Counted from the first letter of the stretch, positions 1 through 8,546 are shown. The stretch is DNA of 64,000 bases from DATDAH01 sp963792205 (GCA_963792205.1 CAWBVI010000001.1:67754-131753); one strand, 5' to 3'. Made by a program: numbers and translations. The notes: generated by a model not told the origin, from the letters alone.

Positions 1-1173
1 ACCGGTCAGCGGGAGCAGCCGGGTGACACCGGCGATGATGATGAACGCCTGGATGCCGAGCAGCGCGGTGAGCCCGGCGGCCAGCAGCTTCTCGAACGAG
101 TGCTCCGCCGCCACCGCGATGCGCAATCCGGACCCGACCAGCAGCAGGAAGCCGACCAGGATCAGCGAACCCCCGAGCAGACCCAGCTCCTCGCCGATGA
201 CGGTGAAGATGAAGTCGGTCTCGACGGCGGGGAACCGGTCGAAGCGACCCAGGCCCGGGCCCGTCCCGGACACCCCACCGAGGGCGAGGCCGAACCAGCT
301 GCGGCAGATCTGCTGGCCCTCGGCGAAGCACACGTCCCACGGATCGAGCCAGATGTCGACCCGGTCCTGGACGTGGCTGAAGGTCCGCCAGGCGAAGTAG
401 GCGCCGCTGGCGAAGAGCGCGGCACCGACCAACAGGTAGCTGCCCCGTTGCGTGGCGATCCACAGCATCACCACGAACACGGCGAAGAAGAGCAGTGAGC
501 TGCCGAGGTCCTTTTGGAAGAAGAGGACGAGGAGGGAGAAGCCCCAGGCCAGCAGCACCGGGGCGAGGTGCTTCGGCTCAGGCAGGCGGACGGGCCCGAC
601 TCCCCAGGTGGCGATGCTCAGCAGCTCGCGCTTCTCGACCAGGTACGAGGCGAAGAACAGGGCGAGGAGGACCTTGGCGAACTCGCCGGGCTGGAAGTTG
701 ACCGCGCCGAAGGAGACGAAGATGCGGGAGCCGTTCACCTCGTTGCCCACGATCGGCAGGAGGGGCAACAGAAGCATGCCGACGCCGAGAGCCAGGATCG
801 TGTAGCGGTAGCGGTCGAGGTCTCGGACCCGCCGCACGACGACGAGCGTGGCGATGAACGCCCCGATGCCCACCGCGGTCCACGTCGCCTGGAGCCCGGC
901 GAGGTCCTCGTTGAGACGGGCGATGAAGACGTACCCCAAGCCGTTGAGCAGGGCGGCGATGGGCAGGAGGGTCCCGTCGGCGTCCGGCGCCCAACGGCGT
1001 GCCGCCAGGTGGGCGGCGATGAGCAGGACGAGGATGAAGACGAAGAAGGGGACGATGTTGGCCGGGATCGTCGCGTTCTGACCGACCGACGCCAGGGCGT
1101 AGGTGGCTCCGACGGCGACGACGGCGAGGATGATGAGACCGAGCTCGGTCCTGCGCCGGGGGGCGGCCAACAT
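1..1173 (-). CDS. FtsW/RodA/SpoVE-family peptidoglycan glycosyltransferase (C-terminus cut by window edge)
   Basis: SEDS-family membrane glycosyltransferase that polymerises lipid II together with a class B PBP. I translated the open minus frame directly. It starts MLAAPRRTELGL, is almost entirely membrane helices, and contains the SEDS-type stretches FQPGEFAKVLLALFFASYLV and FQKDLGSSLLFFAVF. Late in the fragment come GVSGTGPGLGRF and ETDFIFTVIGEELGLLG, the conserved SEDS segments. It runs off the left edge at about residue 391 without a stop. Located downstream of fhaA-fhaB-pstP on the same strand, it matches the actinobacterial locus where rodA (ftsW-like) precedes pbpA and the pkn kinases; those would lie outside the window. 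The family is certain; the choice between FtsW and RodA rests on this synteny. Confidence 0.93.
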   Translation of the reverse strand, partial: MLAAPRRRTELGLIILAVVAVGATYALASVGQNATIPANIVPFFVFILVLLIAAHLAARRWAPDADGTLLPIAALLNGLGYVFIARLNEDLAGLQATWTAVGIGAFIATLVVVRRVRDLDRYRYTILALGVGMLLLPLLPIVGNEVNGSRIFVSFGAVNFQPGEFAKVLLALFFASYLVEKRELLSIATWGVGPVRLPEPKHLAPVLLAWGFSLLVLFFQKDLGSSLLFFAVFVVMLWIATQRGSYLLVGAALFASGAYFAWRTFSHVQDRVDIWLDPWDVCFAEGQQICRSWFGLALGGVSGTGPGLGRFDRFPAVETDFIFTVIGEELGLLGGSLILVGFLLLVGSGLRIAVAAEHSFEKLLAAGLTALLGIQAFIIIAGVTRLLPLTG

Positions 1174-1272
1174 CCTCAGGGCTCCTGTTCGCGACAACGG
1201 CGCGGGCCGACGGATCGACCTGGCTGCGCTGGCGCCTCGACGACGCGTTCCGGCTTCAACGGCCGCGCCCGC

Positions 1273-2466
1273 TCAGCGGTTCCCGGCCGAGACCTGGTCG
1301 ATCTGGGCCCGGAGGTTCTCGACGTAGCGCTCGGCATCATCGAGCGTGGCCTGGTCGACGCCCTCCTCGAGGTCGGACACCTCGGCTTCGGGGACGTCCT
1401 CGGCGGCGATGTCAGTGCGCTGCTCGACCGTGGGGTCCAACCACAGGAAGCCACCGGGGCGCCCCTTGAAGATGACCACCTGCTCCTGGTCGAACGTGAC
1501 GAAGTAGGTGTTGCGGGCGTACCAGCCGAGCGCACCGACGACCACGCCGACGAGCAGGAGCAGGGCGAGGATGAACACGGCGACTCTCCACGTGAAGCGG
1601 CGGCTGCGAGGCTCGTCGTCCTCGGCCACCTCCTTCGCGGCAGGCCCGGCGTCGCCCCGGTCGCCGTCGCCGTCGAACACCGAGGCTTCGACCGCCGCGT
1701 GGGGCGCCGTCGACAGCGTCGACTCGGGCGGGTCCCCACCTTCGTCGAGGGCGACCACGTCGACGACGACCGCGGTGATGTTGTCGCGTCCGCCCCCCTC
1801 GTTGGCCAGCCGGACCAGCTCGCGGGCGGCGTCGGTCGGGTCGGCCAGCCGCCGCAACGTGGCCACCATGCGGTTCTCGTCCACCTCGTTGAACAGGCCG
1901 TCGCTGCAGATGAGGAAGCGGTCGCCGACGATCGGCTCGATCTCCCACGAGTCGACGGCCACGGCGGCGTCGATGCCGAGGGCGCGGGTGAGGATGTTGC
2001 GCTGGGGGTGGGACTCGGCCTCCTCCGCCGTGATCCGACCCTGGCGGACGAGGCTGGCCACGAGGCTGTGGTCGTCGGTGAGCTGTTCGAACTCACCGTC
2101 GTGGAGGCGGTAGAGCCGCGAGTCCCCGACGTTGACGATCGCCAGGCGCTTGCCCTCGTCGGTGTCCACGTCGGCCAGCGCCGTGAGCGTGGTCCCCATG
2201 CCGGTGAGCTCGGGGTCGCTCCCGGCCTTCTCGTAGACGGCCTGGTTGGCCGAACGCACGGCCTCGACCAGGGTGATCGTCGATCGGTCGCCGTAGGTCT
2301 CGTTGAGCACCGACAGGGCCAGGGCCGAGGCCACCTCACCGCCCTGGTGGCCGCCCATCCCGTCGGCCACGGCGTAGAGCTCGCCGTCGCGGACGTAGTG
2401 GCTGTCCTGGTTGTTGGACCGCACCCGACCCACGTCGGTCGCCGTGCCGGCAGCGAACCGGGTCAT
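1273..2466 (-). CDS. pstP: PP2C-family Ser/Thr protein phosphatase with a C-terminal membrane anchor (PstP-like)
   Basis: Metal-dependent protein phosphatase, expected to dephosphorylate Ser/Thr kinase targets in cell-wall control. The 397-residue protein has an N-terminal PP2C domain of about 235 residues with the family motifs RSNNQDS, VADGMGGHQGGE, GDSRLYRL, ICSDGL and GRDNITAVVVDV, which carry the metal-binding aspartates. An acidic linker follows, then one membrane helix at about residues 294-316 and a roughly 80-residue tail on the far side. The start ATG overlaps the fhaB stop (ATGA), so translation is probably coupled. The fhaA-fhaB-pstP-ftsW/rodA order matches mycobacteria and streptomycetes. 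Confidence 0.95.
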   Translation of the reverse strand: MTRFAAGTATDVGRVRSNNQDSHYVRDGELYAVADGMGGHQGGEVASALALSVLNETYGDRSTITLVEAVRSANQAVYEKAGSDPELTGMGTTLTALADVDTDEGKRLAIVNVGDSRLYRLHDGEFEQLTDDHSLVASLVRQGRITAEEAESHPQRNILTRALGIDAAVAVDSWEIEPIVGDRFLICSDGLFNEVDENRMVATLRRLADPTDAARELVRLANEGGGRDNITAVVVDVVALDEGGDPPESTLSTAPHAAVEASVFDGDGDRGDAGPAAKEVAEDDEPRSRRFTWRVAVFILALLLLVGVVVGALGWYARNTYFVTFDQEQVVIFKGRPGGFLWLDPTVEQRTDIAAEDVPEAEVSDLEEGVDQATLDDAERYVENLRAQIDQVSAGNR

Positions 2467-2927
2467 GCCAGTTCCATGACCGTGTTGCCGACCTGCAGGC
2501 GGTCACCGCGCTTCATGACGATGGCGCCGGTGACCCGGGTCCGGTTCAGGTAGGTGCCGTTGGTCGACCCGAGGTCCTCGACCAGGAATTGGCCGTCCCG
2601 CGCGAAGACGCGCGCGTGCAGCTGGGACACGTAGGTGTCGTCGAGGGTCACCTGGCAGCCCGCGGCGCGACCCACCGTCAGCTCCTGGCCGAGGGGGAAG
2701 GTGCGCCCGCGCTGGGCCACCGGCTCGACCACCAGCAGGTGCGGCTCACCGGACTTGCGGGCCTTGCGGGACGGCGACGCCTGACCCACGGCGGTCGCGG
2801 CCTGGCGCCGGCTGGAGACCTTGGGCCCCCGGAGCTCGGCCCAGACGGCCCGCAGCACGCGCAGGAAGAAGAGGTAGAGCAGCGCCAGGAGCGCGAACTT
2901 GAGGATCGTGAGGAGCTGCTCGGACAC
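2463..2927 (-). CDS. fhaB: FHA-domain protein FhaB (FipA-like)
   Basis: Small phosphothreonine-binding protein of 154 residues. An N-terminal hydrophobic helix (residues about 4-25, LLTILKFALLALLYLFFLRV) anchors it. A basic linker leads to a C-terminal FHA domain with GRAAGCQVTLDDTYVSQLHA and DLGSTNGTYLNRTRV, including the usual G-R, S-x-x-H and N-G-T residues. The GTG start directly abuts the fhaA stop, and its stop overlaps pstP, so the three genes form one translation unit. In mycobacteria the orthologue recruits kinase-phosphorylated partners at the septum; the same role here is inferred. Confidence 0.93.
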   Translation of the reverse strand: MSEQLLTILKFALLALLYLFFLRVLRAVWAELRGPKVSSRRQAATAVGQASPSRKARKSGEPHLLVVEPVAQRGRTFPLGQELTVGRAAGCQVTLDDTYVSQLHARVFARDGQFLVEDLGSTNGTYLNRTRVTGAIVMKRGDRLQVGNTVMELA

Positions 2928-3587
2928 CTACGACGCCTCGAAGATCATCCGGGTGTTGCCGATCAGGATCTCGTCGCCGTCGCCGAGGACCTGCTCGGCG
3001 ACCCGGAGGCCGTTGACCCGAACCCCGTTGGTCGAGTTGAGGTCGACGAGGACGTAGCCGGTCCCGTGGGGGCGGATCTCGGCGTGGCGGCGACTGACGT
3101 TGGTGTCGTGGAGCTGGATGTTGCACTCCGGTGCCCGGCCGACGACCACCGGCTGCTCGCCGAGCACGATGCGCTGGTTCGTCGGCAGCAGGAGCGATCC
3201 CGCCCCCACGCCCCCGGTCCCCTCGATCAGCTTGCTCTCGATCTGGAAGGTCCCGGTGCGCAGCTTCTCCCACGGCGTCAGCTCGACCCGGACAGGGCCG
3301 ACGAAGCCGTAGGCCTCGTCCCGAGCGTGCTCCCGAGCCGCCTCGCACAGCTCGAGGACGAGGGCCTGCTCCATCTGCGCGAAGCGCTCGTGGTCGCCCG
3401 GGCTGAGCCAGATCGTGAAGTCGTTCGGGACCACCACCCGGCCGTTGACGTCGACCGAGCGGTTGGCGTCCATGTCCCGGGTCAGCCGGCGACCGACCTC
3501 GACGGGACGGAGGCCGCTGCGGAACACGCGGGAGAACGTGCCTTCGACCAGGTTCTCGAGTCGGCGCTCGAACCCCTTCAGAACCAC
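2928..3587 (-). CDS. fhaA: FhaA-type protein: DUF3662 domain plus C-terminal FHA domain
   Basis: Phosphothreonine-reader of the cell-wall kinase network. About residues 1-120 form the DUF3662 domain (LKGFERRLENLVEGTFSRVF, then VPNDFTIWLSPGDHERF); the C-terminus is an FHA domain with VGRAPECNIQLHDTNVSRRH and DLNSTNGVRVNGLRV. I choose the GTG giving VVLKGFERRLE (219 residues). The frame stays open far upstream, but that stretch overlaps the divergent transglycosylase gene and does not look like protein. No ribosome site precedes the GTG; a TATGTT box ends 6 nt before it, consistent with a leaderless transcript. First gene of the fhaA-fhaB-pstP-ftsW unit. Confidence 0.9.
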   Translation of the reverse strand: MVLKGFERRLENLVEGTFSRVFRSGLRPVEVGRRLTRDMDANRSVDVNGRVVVPNDFTIWLSPGDHERFAQMEQALVLELCEAAREHARDEAYGFVGPVRVELTPWEKLRTGTFQIESKLIEGTGGVGAGSLLLPTNQRIVLGEQPVVVGRAPECNIQLHDTNVSRRHAEIRPHGTGYVLVDLNSTNGVRVNGLRVAEQVLGDGDEILIGNTRMIFEAS

Positions 3588-3633
3588 GCAGAGAACATAG
3601 GCGCTACCGTCCCGGCTTCCCCCGGGAGGCAGG

Positions 3634-4221
3634 TTGTCCGATCCGTTCGATGAAGCCGACGCGCCTCGGCGGGAGTGGACGGCGTGGGACCGCCGCCGCA
3701 TCGTGCTCGCGGCGGCTGTCAGCCTCGCCCTTATCGGCTTCCTGTGGTACCAGGGCCTGTCGAGCGGCAGCGACGACGACGAGGACGCCGGCCCGGTCGG
3801 GGCCTGGCCGGTCAGCGACACGGCGGTGAACGACGTGCCCCGGGATCTGCTGCGGGTGTACCAGGAGGCGGCGACGAACTGCCCGGACCTCCCGTGGCCG
3901 GTTGTGGCCGCCATCGGCAAGCTCGAGACCGACCACAACCGGGAGGCCGGCACGTCCAGCGCCGGCGCGCGGGGCCCGATGCAGTTCCTGCCCGCGACCT
4001 GGGAGGAGTTCCAGGCCGACGGCGACGGCGACGGCGTCGCCGACATCGACGACGAGGACGACGCCATCTACGGCGCCGTCCGGCTGCTCTGCGCCGAGGG
4101 CGGCGGCGATCCGGCGACCCTCCAGGCGGCGATCCTCGCCTACAACGACTCCGCCGAGTACGTGGCCGAGGTGCTCGAGGTCGCCCGCAGCTACACGACG
4201 GGAACGATCGAGGCCCCATAG
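3634..4221 (+). CDS. membrane-anchored lytic transglycosylase-like protein (SLT domain)
   Basis: Probable peptidoglycan-cleaving enzyme on the outer face of the membrane. The 195-residue protein starts with TTG, has one N-terminal membrane helix (about residues 23-41, IVLAAAVSLALIGFLWYQGL) and an SLT-type domain: the likely catalytic glutamate in AAIGKLETDHNREAG, the substrate-groove motif GARGPMQFLPATWEEF, and LQAAILAYNDSAEYV. An aspartate-rich loop (DGDGDGVADIDDEDDA) resembles the calcium-binding insert of related actinobacterial enzymes. It is divergent from fhaA, which fits an envelope role. A TTG start is unusual, but the translated N-terminus is coherent. Confidence 0.85.
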   Translation: MSDPFDEADAPRREWTAWDRRRIVLAAAVSLALIGFLWYQGLSSGSDDDEDAGPVGAWPVSDTAVNDVPRDLLRVYQEAATNCPDLPWPVVAAIGKLETDHNREAGTSSAGARGPMQFLPATWEEFQADGDGDGVADIDDEDDAIYGAVRLLCAEGGGDPATLQAAILAYNDSAEYVAEVLEVARSYTTGTIEAP

Positions 4222-4251
4222 CCGAGCACAGATAGGCTCACCCCTCCACTC

Positions 4252-4339
<88 letters not shown>

Positions 4340-4382
4340 TCCGTCCGCAGGCCATGCCCCCACGCGAAGAGGACGACTGATC

Positions 4383-4781
4383 GTGCTCGGCGTCAGCAGC
4401 TACCCACAGGACTTCATCGACGCCTGCCGGGCCCGGATCGACGACCAGCTGGCCGGCTATGACGCCTTGGCCGGCGGCGCCAACGCCGAGTTCGACCGGG
4501 AGTTCTTCCGCAACCTGGTCCTGGTGCTCGACCACTCCTTCATGCACCGCCTGCGCGGCCAGGAGGGCAAGGACGGGAACCCCATGAACGAGGTCCGGCT
4601 CCTCGTCACGTCGATCCTGGAGAACGACGGCCGACTCGTGGCCGACAAGCAGATCAAGCTGAAGCCCGAGTCGTCGGTCCTCGGCCTCTCGGTCGGCGAC
4701 GAGATCGTCATCGGCCGTGACGACTTCGCGCGGCTGGCCGACGCCTACTTCAAGGCGATCGAGCAGGCGTTCGGCGGCTGA
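4383..4781 (+). CDS. conserved actinobacterial protein of unknown function
   Basis: 132-residue soluble protein, no membrane helix. I recognise it as a widespread actinobacterial hypothetical: the stretch FVLVLDHSFMHRLRGQEGKD, then GNPMNEVRLLVTSILEN and LKPESSVLGLSVGDEIVIGRDDFARLADAYF, is characteristic, but no biochemical role is known to me. The frame is open back into the tRNA-Leu, so the start must lie after it. The GTG at VLGVSSYPQDF has a GAAGAGGA-like site about 10 nt upstream and is preferred. Convergent with the SRPBCC gene. Confidence 0.8.
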   Translation: MLGVSSYPQDFIDACRARIDDQLAGYDALAGGANAEFDREFFRNLVLVLDHSFMHRLRGQEGKDGNPMNEVRLLVTSILENDGRLVADKQIKLKPESSVLGLSVGDEIVIGRDDFARLADAYFKAIEQAFGG

Positions 4782-4791
4782 CGAACTTCGA

Positions 4792-5235
4792 TCAGGCGGC
4801 CTCGAGGAGGTCGCGGAGGTCGTCCAGGTCGCGTTCGAGGCTGCGCTTGAACCACCAGCCCAGCAGCGGTTGGGCGATGCGGGGGATGCCTTCGGGCTCG
4901 ACCTCCACGTCGTAGGTGAACACCGCCGAGTCGGGCTCGAGGCCCTCGACGACACGGCGTCGGCCGCGCACCTTGCCACTCGTCCCCGAGCCGGCGAAGC
5001 GATAGCTCAGGCCGGGCCCGACCTCGGTGACCACGGTGTCGGTCGTGTACGTGCGACCGGCCAGCTCCAGGACCTCACGGACCCTCGTGCCGACCTTCGG
5101 GGCGCCGTCGGCGTCGGGGGTCATCTCCTTGATGCCCTTGCGCCACCGGCGGTCGGTCCCGTAGTCGGTCACCGTGGCCCAGACCTCGGTGACGGGTCGG
5201 GCGATCTCGACTCCAGCATGCGTGTGGACGGTCAT
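4792..5235 (-). CDS. SRPBCC-family protein (START/polyketide-cyclase-like)
   Basis: 147-residue protein of the helix-grip SRPBCC fold, which binds hydrophobic ligands. The N-terminus MTVHTHAGVEIARPVTEVWATVTDYG is the standard first strand and helix; the C-terminal helix holds PLLGWWFKRSLERDLDDLRDLL. The chosen ATG has an AAGGAG site at ideal spacing; an in-frame ATG seven codons upstream overlaps that site and is less likely. It is divergent from a MarR regulator 54 bp away, which probably controls it. Ligand unknown. Confidence 0.85.
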   Translation of the reverse strand: MTVHTHAGVEIARPVTEVWATVTDYGTDRRWRKGIKEMTPDADGAPKVGTRVREVLELAGRTYTTDTVVTEVGPGLSYRFAGSGTSGKVRGRRRVVEGLEPDSAVFTYDVEVEPEGIPRIAQPLLGWWFKRSLERDLDDLRDLLEAA

Positions 5236-5289
5236 GGCATTTCTCCTTGCGATCATTTAGCTTGTTAGCAAGATACATCGGAGCTGCCA
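5236..5289. promoter_or_regulatory. divergent promoter region with a candidate MarR operator
   Basis: AT-richer 54-bp spacer between the divergent SRPBCC and marR-type genes. It contains the dyad CTTG-ttag-CAAG inside TTAGCTTGTTAGCAAG, where TTAGC is also directly repeated. Position and symmetry fit a MarR-type operator controlling both genes. No binding is demonstrated. Confidence 0.4.
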
Positions 5290-5823
5290 ATGAGTCAAGA
5301 TGCTTTTCAGCAAGGCACTTCTGCCGAGCGTGACGCCGTCGACGCGATCGTCGAGCAATGGCACCGGGAGCGGCCCGATCTCGACCCGTCGGCCAAGCAC
5401 GTCACCGGTCGGATCATCCGCCTCGCCGGCCACTTCCACACCGCCTACGGCGAGCGCTTCGCGCCGTTGGGGATCACCGACGGTGACTTCGGGATCCTGG
5501 CGTCGCTCCGCCGAGCCGGCACCCCGTTCGAGCTCACGCCCACGGAGCTCACGCGAGCCCAGATGATGACCTCCGGTGGCATGACCGCGGCGGTCGACCG
5601 CCTCGAGCGCAAGGGCTTCGTGAACCGCACGCCCAACCCCGCCGACCGACGGGGCAGCCTCGTGGGGCTGACCGACGAAGGTCGGGCGGTCATCGACGAG
5701 GCCATGGTCGTGCACGCGGACGCCGAGCAGGCGCTGGTCGCCGGCCTCGACGACGACGAGCGGGCGACGCTCGAGCGACTGCTGCGGAAACTGGTGCTCA
5801 GCCTCGAGGACGGTCAGCGGTAA
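5290..5823 (+). CDS. MarR-family transcriptional regulator
   Basis: 177-residue winged-helix regulator. The DNA-binding region at about residues 75-135 carries LTPTELTRAQMMTSGGMTAAVDRLERKGFVNR followed by the wing PNPADRRGSLVGLTDEGRAVIDEA, the classic MarR signature. Flanking helices form the dimerisation domain. The ATG follows a GGAG site. It is divergent from the SRPBCC gene and overlaps the 3' end of the next gene tail to tail by 10 bp. It most likely represses its own promoter and the SRPBCC gene in response to a small, probably phenolic or lipophilic ligand; the ligand is inferred only from the family. Confidence 0.92.
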   Translation: MSQDAFQQGTSAERDAVDAIVEQWHRERPDLDPSAKHVTGRIIRLAGHFHTAYGERFAPLGITDGDFGILASLRRAGTPFELTPTELTRAQMMTSGGMTAAVDRLERKGFVNRTPNPADRRGSLVGLTDEGRAVIDEAMVVHADAEQALVAGLDDDERATLERLLRKLVLSLEDGQR

Positions 5824-6728
5824 CCGGTGACATCCGCGGGCCGGCCGGCGTCCTGGACCTCGACCACGTAGCGCCAGGCATCGGGCTGGCTGCCGTCGAC
5901 ATCGGTGAAGCCGTAGATCGGCGCCAGCTGCCCGCTCGACACCGACTGGCCGTTCCACCGCGCCACGTCGGCGTCGGCGGCGAGCGCGGCCACGGCGCGC
6001 CCCACGTACCTCGGCGTCTCGGAGATGGCGAAGTGGGGAGAGCGCTCGGTGGCGTCGAGCCAGTTCGCCTCGGTCACCCCGTAGGCGTCCAGCATCGCCT
6101 CGGAACGCAGCCACCCGGGCGTGAGCGAGATCGCCGTCGCCCCGTGGGGCTCGAGCTCGTGGGCGAGCGCGAACGCCATGCGGCCGACGGCGGCCTTGGC
6201 CAGGTCGTAGAAGAACGACACCCGGTAGTTGCCGGCGTTGTACTCGTCGGTCCCGTCGTTCACCTCGACGACCAACCCGCCCGGCGTGCGGATGAGCAGG
6301 GGCAGGGCGAAGTGGCTGGTGATGGCGTGGGTGTCGACGCCGAGGCGGAGCGTGCGCAGGCCGACGTCGAGCGAGGACTCCCAGACCGTCTTGTCCCACT
6401 CCATGACGGTGGCGCCCCAGATGTCGTTCGCCAGCACGTGGAGCGCGCCCTGTTCCTCGTCGATGCGGCGGACCAGGGCCTCCACCTGCTCGGGCACCAG
6501 GTGGTCGACCTGGACGGCGATCCCCTTGCCGCCCGCCTCGTCCACGAGCGCGGCGGTCTCCTCGATGGTCTCGGGCCGGTCCATCTCCGACCGCTCGGCG
6601 CGGGTGGTCCGGCCGGTCACGTAGACGGTGGCCCCCGCGGCTCCGAGCTCGACGGCGATCCCTCGCCCCGCGCCCCGGGTGCCGCCGGCGACGAGCGCGA
6701 CCCGGCCGGCCAGCGGTGCTTCCGTCAT
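5814..6728 (-). CDS. short-chain dehydrogenase/reductase (SDR)
   Basis: 304-residue NAD(P)H-dependent oxidoreductase. The cofactor motif is GGTRGAGRGIAVELG near the N-terminus, followed by TGRTTR (arginines suggest NADP preference). The active-site segment is SFFYDLAKAAVGRMAFALAHEL with the YxxxK pair, and a helix GWLRSEAMLDAYGV follows. It is longer than the usual 250 residues because of a C-terminal extension after AAD ADVARWNGQSVSSGQLA. Substrate unknown. Divergent from a VOC protein across a spacer with long inverted repeats. Confidence 0.9.
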   Translation of the reverse strand: MTEAPLAGRVALVAGGTRGAGRGIAVELGAAGATVYVTGRTTRAERSEMDRPETIEETAALVDEAGGKGIAVQVDHLVPEQVEALVRRIDEEQGALHVLANDIWGATVMEWDKTVWESSLDVGLRTLRLGVDTHAITSHFALPLLIRTPGGLVVEVNDGTDEYNAGNYRVSFFYDLAKAAVGRMAFALAHELEPHGATAISLTPGWLRSEAMLDAYGVTEANWLDATERSPHFAISETPRYVGRAVAALAADADVARWNGQSVSSGQLAPIYGFTDVDGSQPDAWRYVVEVQDAGRPADVTGYR

Positions 6729-6903
6729 CCCGACGTCTCCTTGGTAACTGGTGTCTAGTACTTTGCCAGTGACACGCTAGGTTCCGGACCGTCACCAGTC
6801 AAGCCCTACTAGGCAGTTACCGGACCCAGGGGTTCCCGGACCGATGAGTTCCTGCGAAGGTGGCGGTCAGACCGGTTACCTACCCTGCGACAAGGAGCGT
6901 TCG
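6729..6903. promoter_or_regulatory. divergent intergenic region with inverted repeats
   Basis: 175-bp spacer between the divergent SDR and VOC genes. GGTAACTG (6743-6750) is repeated as its exact reverse complement CAGTTACC (6814-6821). A nested imperfect dyad, ACTGGTGTC with later GCCAGTGACAC, lies around 6747-6775, and CTAG occurs three times. The spacer is clearly less GC-rich than its flanks. This looks like promoters with one or more operators; the regulator is not identifiable. Confidence 0.35.
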
Positions 6904-7671
6904 ATGCCTCAGCGTGACCAAGCCCCGGCGGGTGCCCCCTGCTGGATCGATCTCGTCTCGTCGGACCTCGATCGGGCCCAGGACTTCTACGGCCGGCTGT
7001 TCGGCTGGACGTCCGAAGCGGGCGGGCCGGAGTTCGGCGGCTACGTGAGCTTCACCAAGGACGATGTGGGCGTCGCCGGCGCGATGCCGAAGACGCCCGA
7101 CATGGGCGAGATGCCCGATGTGTGGTCGATCTACCTGAGCGTCGACGATGCGGACGCCACCGTCGAGGCCGCCGTGGGCCAGGGTGGGCAGGTCGTCGTA
7201 CCCCCGATGGACATCACCACCATCGGGCGCATGGCGGTGGTGCTCGATGCGGGCGGGGCCACGATCGGGATGTGGCAGCCCGGCGACTTCCACGGCTTCG
7301 GCGTGTTGGCCGAACCGAACACCCCCGGGTGGTTCGAGCTCTTCACCCGGGACTTCGAGAAGACGGTGACGTTCTACGAGTCGGTCTTCGGCTGGAACAC
7401 CCACGTGGCCGGCGACAGCGACGACTTCCGCTACACGACGCTGGGCGAAGGCGAGGCCGCGTTGGCCGGGGTCATGGATGCCAGCGGGTTCCTGCCTGAC
7501 GGCGTGCCCGCCCACTGGTCCGTGTACTTCTCGGTCGAGGACACCGACGCCACCCTGCGTCAGGTCGAAGAGCTGGGCGGGGCGGTGGTCATCCCGACCG
7601 AGGACACCCCCTACGGGCGGCTGGCCACGGCCGCGGACCCGACGGGCGCCATGTTCAAGCTCATGGGCTGA
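6904..7671 (+). CDS. VOC-family protein with two glyoxalase-like domains
   Basis: 255-residue protein with two tandem VOC modules (about residues 8-122 and 130-254). Each begins like a glyoxalase strand: CWIDLVSSDLDRAQDFYGRLFGW and GWFELFTRDFEKTVTFYESVFGW. Each ends near a hydrophobic strand with an aspartate-rich turn (VLDAGGATIGMWQP and ATAADPTGAMFKLMG). This two-domain form is common in actinobacteria and often annotated as hydroxylase or glyoxalase without known substrate. The ATG giving MPQRDQAP has an AAGGAG site; an in-frame ATG 20 codons upstream lacks one. Confidence 0.88.
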   Translation: MPQRDQAPAGAPCWIDLVSSDLDRAQDFYGRLFGWTSEAGGPEFGGYVSFTKDDVGVAGAMPKTPDMGEMPDVWSIYLSVDDADATVEAAVGQGGQVVVPPMDITTIGRMAVVLDAGGATIGMWQPGDFHGFGVLAEPNTPGWFELFTRDFEKTVTFYESVFGWNTHVAGDSDDFRYTTLGEGEAALAGVMDASGFLPDGVPAHWSVYFSVEDTDATLRQVEELGGAVVIPTEDTPYGRLATAADPTGAMFKLMG

Positions 7672-7738
7672 GCCGGACGAATCGGCCGGGCGGGCCAGCG
7701 GCGCTCGACGACCGTCGCGGTGGCGACGGCCGGCGAGG

Positions 7739-7888
7739 TCAGTCGCTGGCGATGAGGAGGATGTTCAGTCCGACCATCACGCAGAGCAGCACGGCGATGA
7801 ACAGCAGCGTGACGTGAACGGACCGGAGCCGGTCGGCCATGGCGGTGCTCATTTCCTGATCGGCCGGAGCTTGAGCGGTGTCGGTCAT
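7739..7888 (-). CDS. small single-pass membrane protein, 49 residues
   Basis: Short open frame found by direct translation: MTDTAQAPADQEMSTAMADR, then a hydrophobic helix (VTLLFIAVLLCVMVGLNILL) and a very short tail. One transmembrane segment with the C-terminus at the membrane edge. A GGAAGG sequence lies just before the ATG, spaced rather tightly. No family recognised. It lies between the VOC gene (convergent) and a secreted protein on its own strand. Confidence 0.5.
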   Translation of the reverse strand: MTDTAQAPADQEMSTAMADRLRSVHVTLLFIAVLLCVMVGLNILLIASD

Positions 7889-8015
7889 CGCCTTCCCATC
7901 GGCAGGTCGCCCCGGCAGCGTGAGCGTTCAGGCCGGCCGGCGGCGACAGACGTGGCCCGAACGGGAGACGGCCACGGGGGGATGCCCCGTGGCCGTCCTC
8001 CGGTCAGGCCTGCGG

Positions 8016-8546
8016 TCAGCAGCTGATGGTGAGGGTGAAGCCGTCGTCGTCGACCATCTCGGTCTGCGTGCCAGCGCTGTTGAAGGTGCGGACCCACAGC
8101 CGGGTGGTGCTCGCGGCACTTTCCAGCTCGACGGTGATCTCGCCCGGCCCGGCGCTGCTGGCGGCGTTGTCGTTGCGGGTGGCGACCCAGCCACAGTTCG
8201 TCACCGGAGAGGTGAACTCGACCGCATAGACACCGGCCGCGAGGCGCTGCGCGGACACGGCGCCGCGGCCACGGATCAGCGACGTGTTCAGTCCGGCATT
8301 GACCTTGGCCCAGCGGGGGCGGGCGTTCACGCCGAGCTGGCCGGCGCCGACGGCGCCGGGCTTGATGTCGATGCCCTGGATGGTGCCGTTGACGATCTTT
8401 GCACTGGTGACCGAGTTGTTGGGGACCGACTCGGGCGCGGCTTGAGCGATGCTCAGGCCGCCGGCAACGACGACAGCGGCGATCGTGGCCGCCCCCACCG
8501 CGGTGGCGGTCCGGGACGCGGCGGTCTTCAAGAACTGACGGTTCAT
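8016..8546 (-). CDS. secreted protein of unknown function
   Basis: 176 residues. A signal peptide or N-terminal anchor spans about residues 13-36 (TATAVGAATIAAVVVAGG, then IAQA|APES as a probable cleavage site). The mature part opens with NNSVTSAKIVNGTIQGIDIK, the short repeat-like motif found at the base of many secreted actinobacterial proteins of unknown role. It continues as a compact beta-rich domain with two cysteines (NCGW and the final SC) that could form a disulfide. A strong GGGAGG ribosome site precedes the ATG. Confidence 0.75.
   Translation of the reverse strand: MNRQFLKTAASRTATAVGAATIAAVVVAGGLSIAQAAPESVPNNSVTSAKIVNGTIQGIDIKPGAVGAGQLGVNARPRWAKVNAGLNTSLIRGRGAVSAQRLAAGVYAVEFTSPVTNCGWVATRNDNAASSAGPGEITVELESAASTTRLWVRTFNSAGTQTEMVDDDGFTLTISC

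Noticed and set aside
514..2553. 679-residue plus-strand open frame opposite the PP2C and FHA genes
   Set aside because: GC-rich third positions keep the antisense frame open. The translation is Gly/Asp/Glu/Val-rich low-complexity with no family features, while the minus strand encodes clear PP2C and FtsW/RodA proteins.
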